Below the pieces are notes generated by a model. It was not told the DNA's origin, did not search any database, and saw only the letters and a list, made by a program, of their open reading frames with translations. The translations under genes were made by a program, and so were the position numbers. A stretch of DNA of 64,000 nt from Ixodes scapularis. Its lineage: Eukaryota; Arthropoda; Arachnida; Ixodida; Ixodidae. Shown piece after piece: positions 12,601-23,965 of the stretch (positions within the stretch are counted from its first letter, which is position 1; the number at the start of each line of letters is the position of its first letter). The stretch is from assembly GCF_016920785.2 (NCBI RefSeq), contig NW_024609837.1:46254745-46318744 (forward strand), given 5' to 3'.

Positions 12601-14428
12601 CGTGTGAATGATTAGCATTGATCTTCAATTCAATATGTACGGGCACACCGCCGCTACATATGAAATTCCTAATATACTAATATTCACCAAGGTTTGGCTG
12701 GATACACACAATAAAAAACATGCCCATGTTTAAATATTTTATTATGTTCCGCTTAAATGTAACGGGAGGGAAGCGAATGTCTTCATAATAAAAAAAAAAA
12801 GAAAGGACGGCATGAATGCACACCCGAAGCTAATAAGATATTGAAAAAGAAACGCCAAGATTTATGCCGACTTCTCGACTGACTTTTGGCTAAAAGAGTT
12901 TGCTTAGGAAAAGGACGGCTTCCACTCTAAGGCTTCCGCAAGGTTAATTTTTTAAAGTTATTAATTATACAACAAAACTTAATAGAGCTGCTTAGGAGCA
13001 CGATTTTTAAAGACGATGGCTGTGTTGAGCAGCAAGTAAACTGAAAGTTAACTTGAGATCTTAAAAAAAGGTGTTTCCTCATTAGTGCTAATTGTAAAGC
13101 AACCAAAATTGTTAAAAAAGTAGTTTCACAAGCGCTGCTAATTCTCAGACGCAGTGCATAGCACCAAGGAAGTTCAGACATGGCAATTCCAAATATCTAC
13201 TACAATAAAATCAACCGGGAAGAAAGGTCTCAAGATGCTTGTTAACAGGCGATCCATTTCCCATCCACTTCGTTTTGCCCCACCCGCTGAAAATCGTGCG
13301 GTGCGGAAGAAACGTGCGTCGCAGCGATGTTGTGCTTTTTTCACCGTCATTTGTCTACAGATTGTAAGGTTCTATTGCACCGTCATTTTTTGCATGGTTA
13401 TTCAGAACAGAATAAAAAATAGAAAGCTGCAATATCTTTTTTTTTTTTCTCGCGTTATCCATGTTCCTACTTTCCTGGCAAGATATATTCAAAACAAATA
13501 TTGAGGCATTGCGTGCTCCCATACATTCAAATCCCGCATGTTTTGTTTAAAAAAAAATAGTGATGCCACAAGCAACTGGCGTTTTTTTTTTTTTTTTTAT
13601 TCCCGTGCCTATCGCTTTGCCACACAGGTGGTAATCGTGGCCCACATACATAAAAATAAGAACACAAACATCAGGCATCTTTTATTTTCGGGAAAGAAGT
13701 ATTGAGCTTATCATTTATGTTTTTTTCAGGCATTGTGTCGCGGTCAAAAAGTAACGTGCCACGGTGTTAGCGAAGACAGTATTCGCGAGCAAAGAAATTC
13801 TCATTGCATCTTGGTCACACGCATGTTCGTACAGTCAGTAGAAAGCTATTCTTAAGCGTTTGGTCCGCCTATGTAGAGTTTGCTGTCATCCGCATGAGTA
13901 CGGAAATAAAGATGACCGAACGATTACAGTTTAAATGATGACGATCAGTGTGGGCTTACAAATTCAAAATAAACGCCAAGCATGCATCCGTACAACAGTT
14001 AAACAATATAGCCGTGGAAAGTTCCCAGCTTACTTCAAAAGGCTAAAGGGTGGATCCCGTGTAATAATGCGCAGGTAAGAATGAAGGCGACCTAAATACA
14101 CTGTGAAAAACACGAAAGGCGCTAATGATCTAAAACTCTGCAGTATCATGAAGGGTGCGCAAGACGATTAACACTTATCAGCAACGAACACACAGTTTGC
14201 AATCCTCACACTAGAGAAAGTGCAGGTCGAAAGCAATAAACTTCCTAGCGGCAGAGGAAAACTCAATAAACAACTGAATCTGTAAAATAAAGACAACAGC
14301 ATATTATAGCTCGAATAGGGACCAAGTTTTTAACTTTTGGCACACGTATAAGAACAGTCAAAGATGAACCAAACAATAGACGAGCATGACTTAGCGCATT
14401 AAGTTGAAGCGAAATGAGCGCAGCTTAC
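9623..14428. other. Non-coding AT-rich block
   Basis: About 4.8 kb with only short ORFs, all inconsistent with coding by composition. It holds a (TA)-rich patch near 11.19-11.21 kb and several homopolymer runs. I see no gene, RNA gene or recognisable transposon in it. It may be part of the 5'-UTR intron of the group-7-like gene. Confidence 0.5.
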
Positions 14429-14480
14429 CGTACGAGCAAGCCAAGGTCCCTCACTGGGATACCGGTCGGTGTGTGCGACT
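14429..14480 (-). promoter_or_regulatory. Possible TATA-less start (TCAGT initiator) and untranslated first exon
   Basis: Inside a locally GC- and CpG-rich stretch (about 14.4-14.9 kb) the minus strand shows an arthropod-type initiator TCAGT (A at 14480), followed 52 nt later by a strong donor ACG|GTAAGC at 14428. The nearest minus-strand coding exon with an acceptor-like upstream is the signal-peptide exon at 7772-7839. A 6.6-kb 5'-UTR intron joining them is my inference; there is no TATA box and no transcript evidence. Confidence 0.35.
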
Positions 14481-15157
14481 GAAACGCAAGACTTTCGCTT
14501 CGAGTCGAATGGGCGACACTCCGTTGGTTTCTCCCTCTCCCGCCCTTCCTCTCGAGGCAGATCATGACGTCATGTGTGCGAGAACCTGTTTTGAGTTTCG
14601 CATATCGCTGTTCGCCCCTACGACGACGACGATGCTATCGTAGCCTCGTGTGAGCTCGTTAGTGGAAGCGGAGTCACGTGTCGGCCTTGATTTCTGACTT
14701 TGACCGAGCAAGAAAGCGAAACAAAACCAACTTGTCTCGGAATATATGTCATGCCCTAGATGACGAGTCTTTCGGGTCTCTCCTCCTCCAGAAGGAAACA
14801 GACTTTCTCCTGCGCTATTTGCTCCCGTCTTGGGCTCGGCGCGTGATTGGTGAGCTTGAGAAAAGGACGGTTTTCCGCTTAATACACTCAATGGCTTGTA
14901 GGTTATAGAGTGCGGTTTCGAAAACCTTAGATTAAAAATATAATATTATGAAGATGAAATGAAACTGATGGGAAGGGGGAAACCCCGGAAGAGTCTCCAG
15001 GAAGCTTCAAGCTGCGGTCATCTGCTCTCTGGAGACTGTCTTTAGACAGTCTCCAGACAGTCTTTAGACAGTATGTGAGGTGTGTTTCTTTCTTGTACGA
15101 GGGTCTTGTCACACTGGTCGTACAAAATCTGTTCGCCAAGAAGTTCGGATTTAAATA

Positions 15158-15833
15158 TACAGAGTGTTTTTTTTTTTTTTAATTTACAGATTTGTCCAAA
15201 GAAAGCCCTGAAGGTTACACTTATTCGGTTTGCGCAGGCGAGTTAAACGTCCAGGGGGACATTATGTGGGTGACTAATCTTAGCGCTAAGTCGTCAAATT
15301 GATTAATTTGTTAATAAAAGTTTAGTGAAAATCGATATAAGGTTCCAACAAGAAACGCTCGGAGCGTCATCAAAATCCACTTAACTCTTTTTAGGACGAC
15401 TTGAAGCTTGTGGGAACATCAGGCGCGCACCAAAGTTACCACTGGTGCAGCAGGCGCAAAGCTAGCAGGGGCGGAACGCAGATGATAACCTAATCATCCG
15501 AGTTCCGCAACCTGCTAGCCTTGCACCTGCTACACGAGTGGTAACTTTGGTGCGCCCCCGAATTTCGCACGAGCTTCAAGTCGTCTAAAAAGAGTTGATT
15601 TAGTGGTTTTCGATAACGCTCCGTACGTTTTTAATTGTAACCACATGTCTATTTTCACTGATTCAAAAGTTACTTCACGAATTTTAAATAATTAGCCGAC
15701 TGATCGTTTCGATTCGCCCCTTATACTATGTCCCCATGGATGTATAACTCACGTGCACAAACGGCATAAGTTTAGCTTTCACGCCTTTTTTTAAACACAC
15801 CAGTAAACTTAAACAAAAGCACCCTGTATATAC
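15158..15833. mobile_element. Foldback MITE, second subfamily
   Basis: The left end TATACAGAGTGTTTTTTTT and right end GCACCCTGTATATA are inverted and flanked by TA/TATA. Inner arms match in inverse: GTGCGCACCAAAGTTACCAC-type sequence near 15.43 kb against GAGTGGTAACTTTGGTGCG near 15.54 kb, around a loop with two CTAGC-containing boxes. Related copies are at 23.28-23.96 kb and 25.77-27.86 kb. Non-coding. Confidence 0.8.
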
Positions 15834-15839
15834 ATTGCC

Positions 15840-15915
15840 GCGTGAGCGGCATAATTGGGAGCGCAAGCGACATCCACGTGGATGAACAGGCTTCAAATCC
15901 CGGTCGCTCAGGTTT
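15840..15915 (+). repeat. tRNA-like SINE head, degenerate
   Basis: A GTGAGCGGCATAATTGGGAG stretch followed about 45 nt later by GGCTTCAAATCCC resembles RNA polymerase III A and B boxes, and a T run follows after GGTCGCTCAG. The outer GTGAGCG / CGCTCA segments could pair as an acceptor stem. Too diverged to be a tRNA gene. Confidence 0.35.
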
Positions 15916-16261
15916 TTTTCTTTTCCTCAGAATCTTTGGTCTCCTTTAAAGCTCCAGACCATTTTTGCCTGTAATCGTCTATTCTGGTTCAAAATATACC
16001 TGAACCTATACCGCGTCTATAAAATAGCAGCGGCAATAATGTGCTGCTTCTGAAAAGTCGCACTTCCGCGTCGCCGTTTTGAGGAGCGCGGTACTTTCGT
16101 ATTTACGTTTCGTAGGCACAGGTTTACTTCATTAAACGTTTATTTTAATGCGAGAGCATTAACTGGGGTCTCGTGGAGCGAGCTGACTTTATCAGTTTGA
16201 AGCCCGAAAACAGCACCTACAGTCTAAAAAAAGCCCGTGAGTCTGCTTTCCCGCACAACAC

Positions 16262-16490
16262 CCGGAGAGCCAATGACCGCAACTTACGGAGGCAGCTCAG
16301 CGAATGACAATGCCGAAGCATATGTTTAGACCAAAAAACGCAGTCTGAGTTGTGACATTAAGCAATGCAAGCGTGACGTTTTGCAGTGCTTAATGTCACA
16401 ACTGAGATTGCGTTTTTCGGTCTAAACGTATGTTTCAGCATTGTCATTCGCTGAGCTGCCTCCGTAAGTTGCGGTGATTGGCTCTCCGAG
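16262..16490. repeat. Long inverted repeat, arms about 105 bp
   Basis: The left arm starts CGGAGAGCCAATGACCGCAA and the right arm ends GCGGTGATTGGCTCTCCG; the arms also share TTACGGAGGCAGCTCAGCG, GACAATGC and TTGTGACATTAAGCA inversely. A loop of about 25 bp sits near 16.37 kb. Similarity of the arms is very high, so the element is recent or its arms convert each other. No coding. Confidence 0.8.
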
Positions 16491-18730
16491 TTTTGATGGT
16501 GCGTGAAAGTAGATGCAGAAACATTTTTTAGAGTGTAGGTTTCCCGATTTCAATGTTTCCATCGGCTGGCGCGCGTCGACGGGGCTCGCATTGACCGCTG
16601 CGTCCGTCAGTTTCCACGGCCGCTCACCCCGTGGCGCTGCGTGTCCATCAGCGCGCCGTTAACACGGAGCGTCCAAGGTCAGCGTGCCCAGGGGAGCACA
16701 CGCGCCGACCGGCGACGAAAAGTACGCAGCAGACGAAAAAGGGAGCGTAAGAGCGGCTTGCATGCTGTCGCATTCACAACTCATAAGTAGTGCTTAGGGC
16801 ACCTCGGACATTTGTTTTTTAGTTCTACACTTATCGTCTGTATTTTTTGGGTGTTTGCGACAATGTGTAGGAAGCAAAGATGTTCCGAGAATGTGTGACG
16901 AGTGTCGGCAGATTTTTCTGTCATCATTCTCGCGGAGAAACTCCGCTATTCTTTTGTACGGTGTGTGAACGGAGTGACTGCAGCCTTACAATGGCGTCCG
17001 ACGTTTCATTAAACGACTTATAAGGGAATATCCGAGCGGGCTTGGCAAATTGTCGGCTTCCGGGTAAATACCTTTCACGGAAAAGCTTACACACGTGAGT
17101 AACACGCCTATTTGAGCACAGAGACAATGGGAAGTCGAGCTTTATAGTCGTGTGGATGTTTGACGTACCCCCCCCCTCCCTGTAACTCATTTCTCTCCTG
17201 ATTAGGCAGGGGTTTTGGATTCCATTGTCTTGCCTTTTCCCATTGAGGTTTTCTTGTTTATTAAACTTTCACAACAAAGGTATTAGGACAAATTGTTTTT
17301 GGTTACTTATGCAGCGCGATAAGATCAGCGGTAAGAGAAAAGTTTTTTTTTCAGTTTTTAAAATGATGTATTTTTTACTTTTTTATGAGTCTTGTTATAG
17401 ATAAAAAAAGAGGCATGCTTTTCCTGCTATGAAGGGTAGTTCTTAATAAACTATATTTATTTGCAGCTAAAAGTTTCAAAAATCTTAGCAGCACACATTT
17501 GTTTTGTTGCTGAGAGCTAAAATATTTAAACACCCTTCCCCTCCCCCCCCCCCCCCCAAAAAAAAAGAAAAAAAAGACAGAAAGAAAAAGGTGAGGCTAT
17601 CAGGACATCTTTGCTTGAGGTTTTGATATTCATTAAAAGAAAAACAACGCAACATTATCAAGGTTTGTACTTGGTGTCATTGACAGGAAAGTGTCGTTCT
17701 GATCAACTAAAATATGTAAAAAGGTTCGTTTGGGTTAGTTGGTTATTTAACATCCTGAGGTAAAAGAAGTCAGAGGATTCGTAGCAAAAAATATCTATTC
17801 TACAATTCCTACATAAGGTGTCCCACAATTTAAAGACAATAGGAAAAAGGATAAGCGTAGAAGTCGTCTTTTCCGCGCCAGAAAGGTTGTCTGGTTTATG
17901 TAGACCGGCCATTCAACGTAATCAAAAAGGAAGGAACTAAAGAAAATTGCACGAGGAAGCACCGCCAGCCTTTTCCTCTGGAATGCGTTATGTGTTTCAC
18001 TTTTCTTTTTATGCCACATTGTCCATATCGGACAGACCGGACGTTGCATAAACAATAGATTTAGAGTGCATCAGTATAGCATCAATAAACAAATACTTGG
18101 GCATTTTGGAATTCACTCTCGCGACTACGGATGCAGGACCCCGACTTTAACCAAAAAACCGGGCAATAAATAAAAAAAAAAAAACAAAAAAAAAAAAAAA
18201 AACTTGTAGAGATAAGCTAGTTGAGCAGAGAAATAAGGGGATCCGTCGAGACATAAAAGAAAGAAACAAAGATGTGTCAGCGGGCCATCCCTCACCCTCT
18301 GAGATATAGAATTGCAGTATTTGACTCAGTCGTGTTAAAATAAGCAGACCTCCCGTAACACACTTTCTCTCTATCTGGTTCAAAAATGCCGGGATTGCTC
18401 GCGAGTTGTTTTTTCCTTTCTTTTTCGTACTTTTATTTGTTTTAGCGTCGCCTAACTTGATATATTTATACAGTGAGTGAAAGCGAAATAAACGATCATT
18501 TGATAGTCGGCGCACAGTCCCGTCTGTTCTTGTTCTTCGTCCTTGTCGAGTTGCGTTGTTTTTACTTCAAACGAATGGTGGAAGACTTTTTTTGCTTTTA
18601 TCCAAATATTTACATCCAAAAACCTTTAGGCTGCACTCGCACTGCTCAGCGATTATGGAAGATACACGTTGTTCTCTGCCGACACGATGACAGAAGCATG
18701 TGTACGTGCACGCGCGCCTCTGGCGTGTTC
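16491..18730. other. Non-coding stretch with GC-rich patch and homopolymers
   Basis: The 16.55-16.76 kb patch is CpG-rich but has no ORF I can defend. A 15-bp C run followed by A residues sits at 17543-17566 and a long A-rich run at about 18.17-18.20 kb. Overlapping ORFs in this block look like chance readings. Confidence 0.45.
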
Positions 18731-18731
18731 A

Positions 18732-18777
18732 AATTATGTGCTTTTTATAGACCAACTGAACTCAGTGACGTCACGTG
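18732..18777 (+). promoter_or_regulatory. Core-promoter-like TATA + initiator with CRE and E-box
   Basis: TTTTTATAG (TATAG at 18736) lies 28 nt upstream of an initiator CTCAGTG (A at 18764), overlapped by TGACGTCA (18766-18773) and CACGTG (18772-18777). An NRF1-type palindrome TGCGCATGCGCA follows at 18846-18857. Spacing is canonical, but I could not find a downstream coding exon, so this may be a transposon promoter or coincidence. Confidence 0.3.
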
Positions 18778-19408
18778 CCACTGCGATGGCACTGCTGTCG
18801 GCACTGCGAATGCGCAAACACTTCACTCCTGCAGAGTTTGGTTTCTGCGCATGCGCAGTGCCCACACCTGGTGTGAGCAAACCGGGTTTGTTAGTAAATA
18901 CTGTGGTGGTCGCAGGCGGATTTTTGCGGATCGAGAATGGTAGCAGGCGGATTTTGTGTGACCAATTTGACAGGTCCGCCATTCATGGAAGAAATACGCC
19001 GCGGACAGTGTCTGCAGGCTGTCTTTTGTAGTGCGATGTAATAGCAGTCCGACGACAACGGCTTTAGAATGCAAGAGAAATGAGGGCGTAGGGGCGTAAC
19101 CCTCTTGCGTTTAGTAAGGTCAGCTTCATGTTAAAGGGTTAGCATTAGTACCCACACGAGGAGGAAAAAGCTGACGGTGTCCGCATGTGGACGAAGCAGT
19201 GGAAAGGGAAGCACTCCGAGTCGAGAGGAGGAGAGTAGCGAAGGACACATACGAGAGGGAGGTGACGTGACGGGGCGGAAGCCAGTGTGCGAGTGGACGC
19301 TGGGACGAGTCTGAACTTGCAGGTGTGCGGAGCGCACATGCCTTAGTTTGTGCAACAAAATAGAGTGTGAACCAAGTGGTAGCACTGGTCCAGATAGGTG
19401 GCAAAAAT

Positions 19409-19722
19409 AATTCAAGGGACATTCACTGGTGGATCCTTAGGGAACACGTTAGCTTGACAATGTACAAACACCAAACACGTCCTTCTTTGGGAAACGCTAG
19501 CACTAACCGTGTAAAAATGCGAAAAAAGCTGCAAGATTTTTTCGCATTTTTCGCATGAAGCGACAGGGGAAGGCAACCGAAAAAACCAAATCAAAAAAAG
19601 AAAGAAAAAAAAAAAGCGTGAAGTGTCAGTGTTAGCGCTTTTCAAAAGGGGGACATGAGCATCGTTTCCCAGAAATGACAATGCATTCCATAGGGATCCA
19701 CCAATGAATGTTCCTCGAATTT
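19409..19722. repeat. Inverted-repeat element with imperfect 33-bp arms
   Basis: The left arm (AATTCAAGGGACATTCACTG...GGATCC, 19409-19441) is inverted at 19691-19722 (GGATCCACCAATGAATGTTC). Inside, GTTTGGGAAACGCTAGCAC-like and GTGTTAGCGCTTTTC-like boxes also mirror each other. Non-coding, MITE-like. Confidence 0.55.
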
Positions 19723-20666
19723 TTGAGTGCCCCATATACATCAAGTCACTTGATGATACATCGCTTCATGGCTCCTTCCGTTATAAACTGCCACTCAGTG
19801 GAGAGTATATGCAATTCTTTGCACTTGAAGACGACTTATCTACTCTGCCATTTCTTTGGTGCGAAGCGGAACCGACGCACCCTGAGGATTTTCGATTCTG
19901 CCTTTCTGCGGAAGGTCGGCAATAAATCAATACAGGATGAGTACGGGTGATTACCGAATTAGCACGAGATCAACAGCGAGAGAGTACGGGATGGTTACAG
20001 GATATTCCCACAATCAATACCAGATCAAGAATGTAAATTAGGAGATCAGCTCAGGTAGTGCAGGTCATTAATACCACCATAGCATCTAAAGAAGAAAAAA
20101 TATTAACGCAGAACACACGCACCATTTGGCGAATGTGAAAGTTAGTAATATTAAAGAAGGCCCGACACTACGGCAAGACAAGACTCAATAGGAGCGACGT
20201 CGCAATTATAAGAACGTTAGCGAGCGTCAACACTTTTTGCATTTATATACTTTGATGTTGTTAAGGCTTCTCTTCTCCGCCTGGTGAAATATTTTTTTTT
20301 GTATGAACAGATGGCGATTTGACTTACTACAAGTCGTCATTGTTTAGTAAATATTATTTGACGTGCAGTGAAAAGAAACCTACTTTAAAAAAATCAAAGT
20401 TTACATATGCAAAAAGGGCTGACGCTCGCTGAATTCCTAAGGTTTGAGACTTCGCGCCTGTTGAGTCTTGTCTTGCCTTATTGTCGGGCTTCCCGACCTG
20501 GTTTTGTCAACGAACTTCTTTGCATGACAGCATTTTATTACGTCAGAGAAAAGAGGAACAAATAAAGTCTTTCTCCGTACGCACACACAAGATATCACTT
20601 AAAGAAACAAACAATTGTACCCCCTGGTATGTCAAACGAACCACAAATGACTGTTTCTTGAGGAAG

Positions 20667-20713
<47 letters not shown>

Positions 20714-21020
20714 AAACGTGTGTGAGTGCCGTTTCCCACCCCATCGTATCAAAGTGCTTGCTCTATCTCAAAAATGTACGCTGAGGTCGTGGCGCGCTTG
20801 TTTTTATTAACATTTAACATCCGCTGGGAAGCGATATCCTAAACGGAAGCATTTCACCAATTACAAAAAAAGCGGACGTATTTCGGCGCAGTTGAACTCG
20901 CCTTATCTCCACTGCCAGCTTCGTAAATTAATTGACGTTGAACTTCCGCTTTTTGTGGTTCAAGGCGAGAGACCAGAACCGTCAAAACAAGCGCTTACTT
21001 AAAAGTGGGCTCAGTACTAT
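19723..21020. other. Non-coding interval with (TA)n
   Basis: Only AT-rich sequence and a 38-bp (TA)n microsatellite at 20671-20708. The short ORFs crossing the microsatellite in both strands are low complexity. Confidence 0.5.
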
Positions 21021-21238
21021 CTACACCTCAGTCAGCCACTTGATGTAGACTTCGTAACATACATATCGTGCCTCGATGTGAGAGTTTTCCAACGCTCGAT
21101 AGGGGTCACCCTGTTTATGGGCCGCATGGGCAACGCGAGCTGCGAGGAGGGGGTGAAAGTCTGTATCTTCTGCAAACGTCTCCAAATGTTGGCCGACCTC
21201 TTCGCCCAATAGACTGCTGCCTACGTGGTAACGCAGGC
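21021..21238 (-). CDS. Doubtful terminal coding exon, unrecognised product
   Basis: After an acceptor-like GCTTATCCGCAG (ending at 21239) the minus strand stays open for 72 codons to a TAG at 21023-21021. The peptide has a balanced composition and helix-like pattern (GLRYHVGSSLLGEEVGQHLE, HPLLAARVAHAAHKQ, ending YEVYIKWLTEV), unlike the low-complexity ORFs around it. The acceptor has a poor pyrimidine tract because an A run precedes it on this strand, and no matching upstream exon was found between here and 22 kb. It could be a pseudogene piece or an unnamed repeat. I do not recognise the family. Confidence 0.3.
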
Positions 21239-22162
21239 CTGCGGATAAGCATACAATGTTTCTTTTTTTTTTTTTTTTTACAGCAGTGTACTACCATATT
21301 TTCCAGAATCGTTTTTTCTGAAATTCTACTTAAATAATAAAAAAAGACATACGCCACCTTGTCCGCCATTAAATTGCAAACGCTCATGGCTCCAGTTGCT
21401 CCCACTATTAAACGTAAGCTCTTTATGATTACAGAACAACAGTGCCGCCACACCTTGTCCCGGAAAGCACATAGGTATTAGCGGGATTATATCATTATCA
21501 TCGTTTATTTACCTCTTGACGGTTATATATTACAGTATAGAGATACATAACATAAAACAATTGATAGATTTACATGAGCAAACAAACTGAAGGAACCCGC
21601 GACCAGCGGCCCAAGAAAGGAAGTTTATCACTGGTCATTGAGCATTTTTTTTCATGATCAAAAAGTATGGTCCAGCAAATGGCCTCTGAGGTTCTAATCG
21701 CGCTGGCTACGCTGCTCAGGCCATTGCATTTGCGCAGTAGGGACTCTGCCGCGGGACGCTTGGTGGCGCTCGCACCCAAACCCAACAATACGAAGAAATA
21801 GCCACGGACTATCATCATCAGTATTATCGTCAGTCTACGGAACTTAGGACCAGTGCGAAATGTTCTCTCCGCATCTAGACGAAACACACAGACCTTTGGC
21901 AAGAAAAAAGTTGATCGAAATTCAAAGGTTCATAATTTCAAAGCGCGAAAGGTGTAGAAAAAGTGTCCGTGCACGTAAGTGAAGTTTATAAAGCTGTTAT
22001 CGGGCTCATAATGACAAAAAAAAAAATGTCGACCCAGACAGTACAAATGTAGATTCGTACTAAATTTTGAATTCTGGGGCAATAACCAGCGCAACAACGC
22101 AAAAACCAAAGCAGCAAATAAAAAAATAAAAAAGCTGAAGGAATAGCAGCGGAGCTGTACTA
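21239..22162. other. Non-coding interval
   Basis: Contains a minus-strand open stretch (21570-21902) rich in Arg, Ser and Ala that resembles repeat-derived reading frames rather than a conserved protein. A T run lies at about 21.26-21.28 kb. Nothing else supported. Confidence 0.4.
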
Positions 22163-22250
22163 TGTGCCGCCATCTATAAGCGACAGTGGCAACCAGACAA
22201 ACGGCAACCCGGTTGTCTGGTCGCCGCCATCGTTCACAGATGGCGGTAGC
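22163..22250. repeat. Short hairpin element
   Basis: GCCGCCATCTATAAGCG...GGCAACCAGACAA and TTGTCTGGTCGCCGCCATC...AGATGGCGG are inverted around a loop of about 10 nt. Confidence 0.55.
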
Positions 22251-22723
22251 TGTTTAGATGGTGGTGTTTGAACTTGAAGGGTTGTGCATGGACACGTAAC
22301 TGGGGAAAATCGTCCCTAACAGCTCCGCTGTAAAATTTGTTCCTTAGTTGTTTGTACAGCAGAAACGGTCTGCCAGAACATGGCGACATTGTTACTCACT
22401 GTAGATGAGCAATTAAGCCAGTGCAGCACAACCGCTAGCCTGGCGTCATTAACGTGCGTCACGCAGTAGTGATACACGACCGCACGCCGGTGCGATGCTG
22501 ACCGAGATCGAAACGGGCAGGGGTGGGGATAGAGGCCGGGATCCTTGGGTTCTGCAGCTCGAGCTTTCGCTCCACGTGGTTCGAGCTGGTGTGCGCCAGC
22601 CCCGCTCGGCCACCTATCCCTCTTAAAATTGTAAATCAACAGAGATTGAGTTACCTGTCTCTATTCCGACGATAACAATGAAAACGCAAGCTTCATGCCG
22701 CAGGCTCAGATTTGAAAAATAAG

Positions 22724-22865
22724 CGCCGAAGGAACAGGAACCAAGAGTAGAATAACAACGACACAGAGCGCCCTGTGTCGTTGTTATTCTGCTCTCGGTC
22801 CGTGTTCCTTCGGCACTGATTTCCCATGAGGTACCAACTGGGCCATCTAAGCATTGTATTGCCCA
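22724..22865. mobile_element. Hairpin retroposon (conserved ACCAACT-GGCCA tail)
   Basis: The arms GCCGAAGGAACAGG...ACGACACAG and CTGTGTCGTTGTTATTC...TTCCTTCGGC form a near-perfect stem (22724-22814), followed by a tail TACCAACTGGGCCATCTAAG. The same arrangement of stem plus ACC(A/T)ACT-GCCCA tail appears at 44.48 and 61.68 kb. Confidence 0.6.
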
Positions 22866-23050
22866 CATTTGATAGCATGCTTTGAGGCGATTCTATTTCC
22901 GTTTTTGGCTTGGATATAAGCGCCGCATGCGGAGACAGAGAGAACTGGCTCGGCTCGGTTTTCCTGCGGGGCAGCAGAGCGTTTGGACAGGTCGGAGTAC
23001 AGCGTGAGAGAAGTCTCGTAGACAATGGCCCAATAATCATCTGGCGACAT
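22847..23050 (-). CDS. Small ORF of 67 codons with coding-like start, unrecognised
   Basis: An ATG at 23050 in a favourable AAAACATG context opens a frame starting MSPDDYWAIVYETSLTLYSD, with codon usage (GCC, GTC, TAC, GAG, CTC, CTG, TCC, GAC) that looks like real coding. It runs into the tail of the hairpin retroposon before stopping at 22847, so the C-terminal part is unlikely to be original. No splice donor that would rescue it was obvious. It could be a first exon, a truncated gene, or chance. Confidence 0.25.
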   Translation of the reverse strand: MSPDDYWAIVYETSLTLYSDLSKRSAAPQENRAEPVLSVSACGAYIQAKNGNRIASKHAIKCGQYNA

Positions 23051-23195
23051 GTTTTTATTATCTCCTGATGGGTAAGCTTAGCGCTTGAAACCACTCCGTC
23101 AAAAAGAAGATGCCACAGATCCCACGTAAGGATGGATGGAGATGTCGTTTGTTTCCACACTCGCTGCAACACCCCTTTGTGTAATGTCTCTTACT

Positions 23196-23275
23196 TTTTG
23201 TCCATGTCTTGTGGAGCTTATTATTACGACGAACGATGTACCACCTAGCCCATCTGTCACTACTGACGCCGAAAG
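23196..23275 (+). repeat. Single-armed copy of the hairpin retroposon tail
   Basis: GTCTCTTACTTTTTGTCC...TTATTATTACGACGAACG is followed by TACCACCTAGCCCATC and CACTACTGA, matching the 3' tail of the 61.68-kb copy. The mirror arm is missing. Confidence 0.5.
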
Positions 23276-23279
23276 AAAT

Positions 23280-23965
23280 CTACAGAGTGCTTTGTCTTTA
23301 TCAGATATGTAAGAAAAAAGGGTGCAAGCTACAGCTTTACCCTTTGTGGAAGTGAGTTTTACGGCCAGGGGGGCATAGCATACAGAGGCTAAATAATTGT
23401 AATAATCAGTCGGCTAATTAAGTAAAATTTGTCAATTAACTTTTGAATTAGCGGAAATTGACGTACGGTTCCAGTTAGAAACTAGCTGAGCGTCATTGAG
23501 AACCACTAAATCAGTAATTTTCAGAAAGACACTGAGCGCTTGAGAAGCGCAGTAGTGCGCTAAAGTTACCACTCGTGGAGCAGGTACAAGGCTGGGGCTA
23601 TGATAACAGACAAAACAAATGCGTTGGCGCGTTATCGCACTACAAGCCTTGCTCCTGCTGCACGAATAATAACTTTAGCGCACTACTGCGGGTCTCACAC
23701 GCTCAAAGTCTTCTAAAAATGACTGATTTAGTGACTTTCGATGACGCTCAGAAAGTTTTTAAATGGAACTATATGTCTATTTTTGCTAATTGAAAAGTTG
23801 ATTAGGAAGTTTTACTTAATTATCCGAATGATCGTAAGGATTATCCCCTTATGCTATGTACCGTTGGCCGTATTACTTACCTGCACAAACCACATAAGTG
23901 CAGCTTCCATGGCATATTTTAAACAAATTTGTTGCTTGCGCTATTTCCTTTGTGAAACGAGTAAC
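23280..23965. mobile_element. Foldback MITE copy (relative of 15.16-kb element)
   Basis: It starts CTACAGAGTGCTTTGTC. Mirror segments around 23.6 kb include GCGCTAAAGTTACCACTCGT / ATAATAACTTTAGCGC and CGCAGTAGTGCGC / GCGCACTACTGCG. The right end has decayed. Non-coding; the short ORFs within are by-products. Confidence 0.7.

Noticed and set aside
14562..14908. Overlapping ORFs in the CpG-rich patch at 14.6-14.9 kb
   Set aside because: Opposite-strand frames are open together, which fits a CpG-rich promoter region rather than coding exons.
18473..18943. 156-codon plus-strand ORF overlapped by two other frames
   Set aside because: Two other frames are open over the same GC-richer patch, and no motif is present.
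19126..19422. Three nested minus-strand ORFs
   Set aside because: Three frames open over one purine-rich stretch; composition effect.
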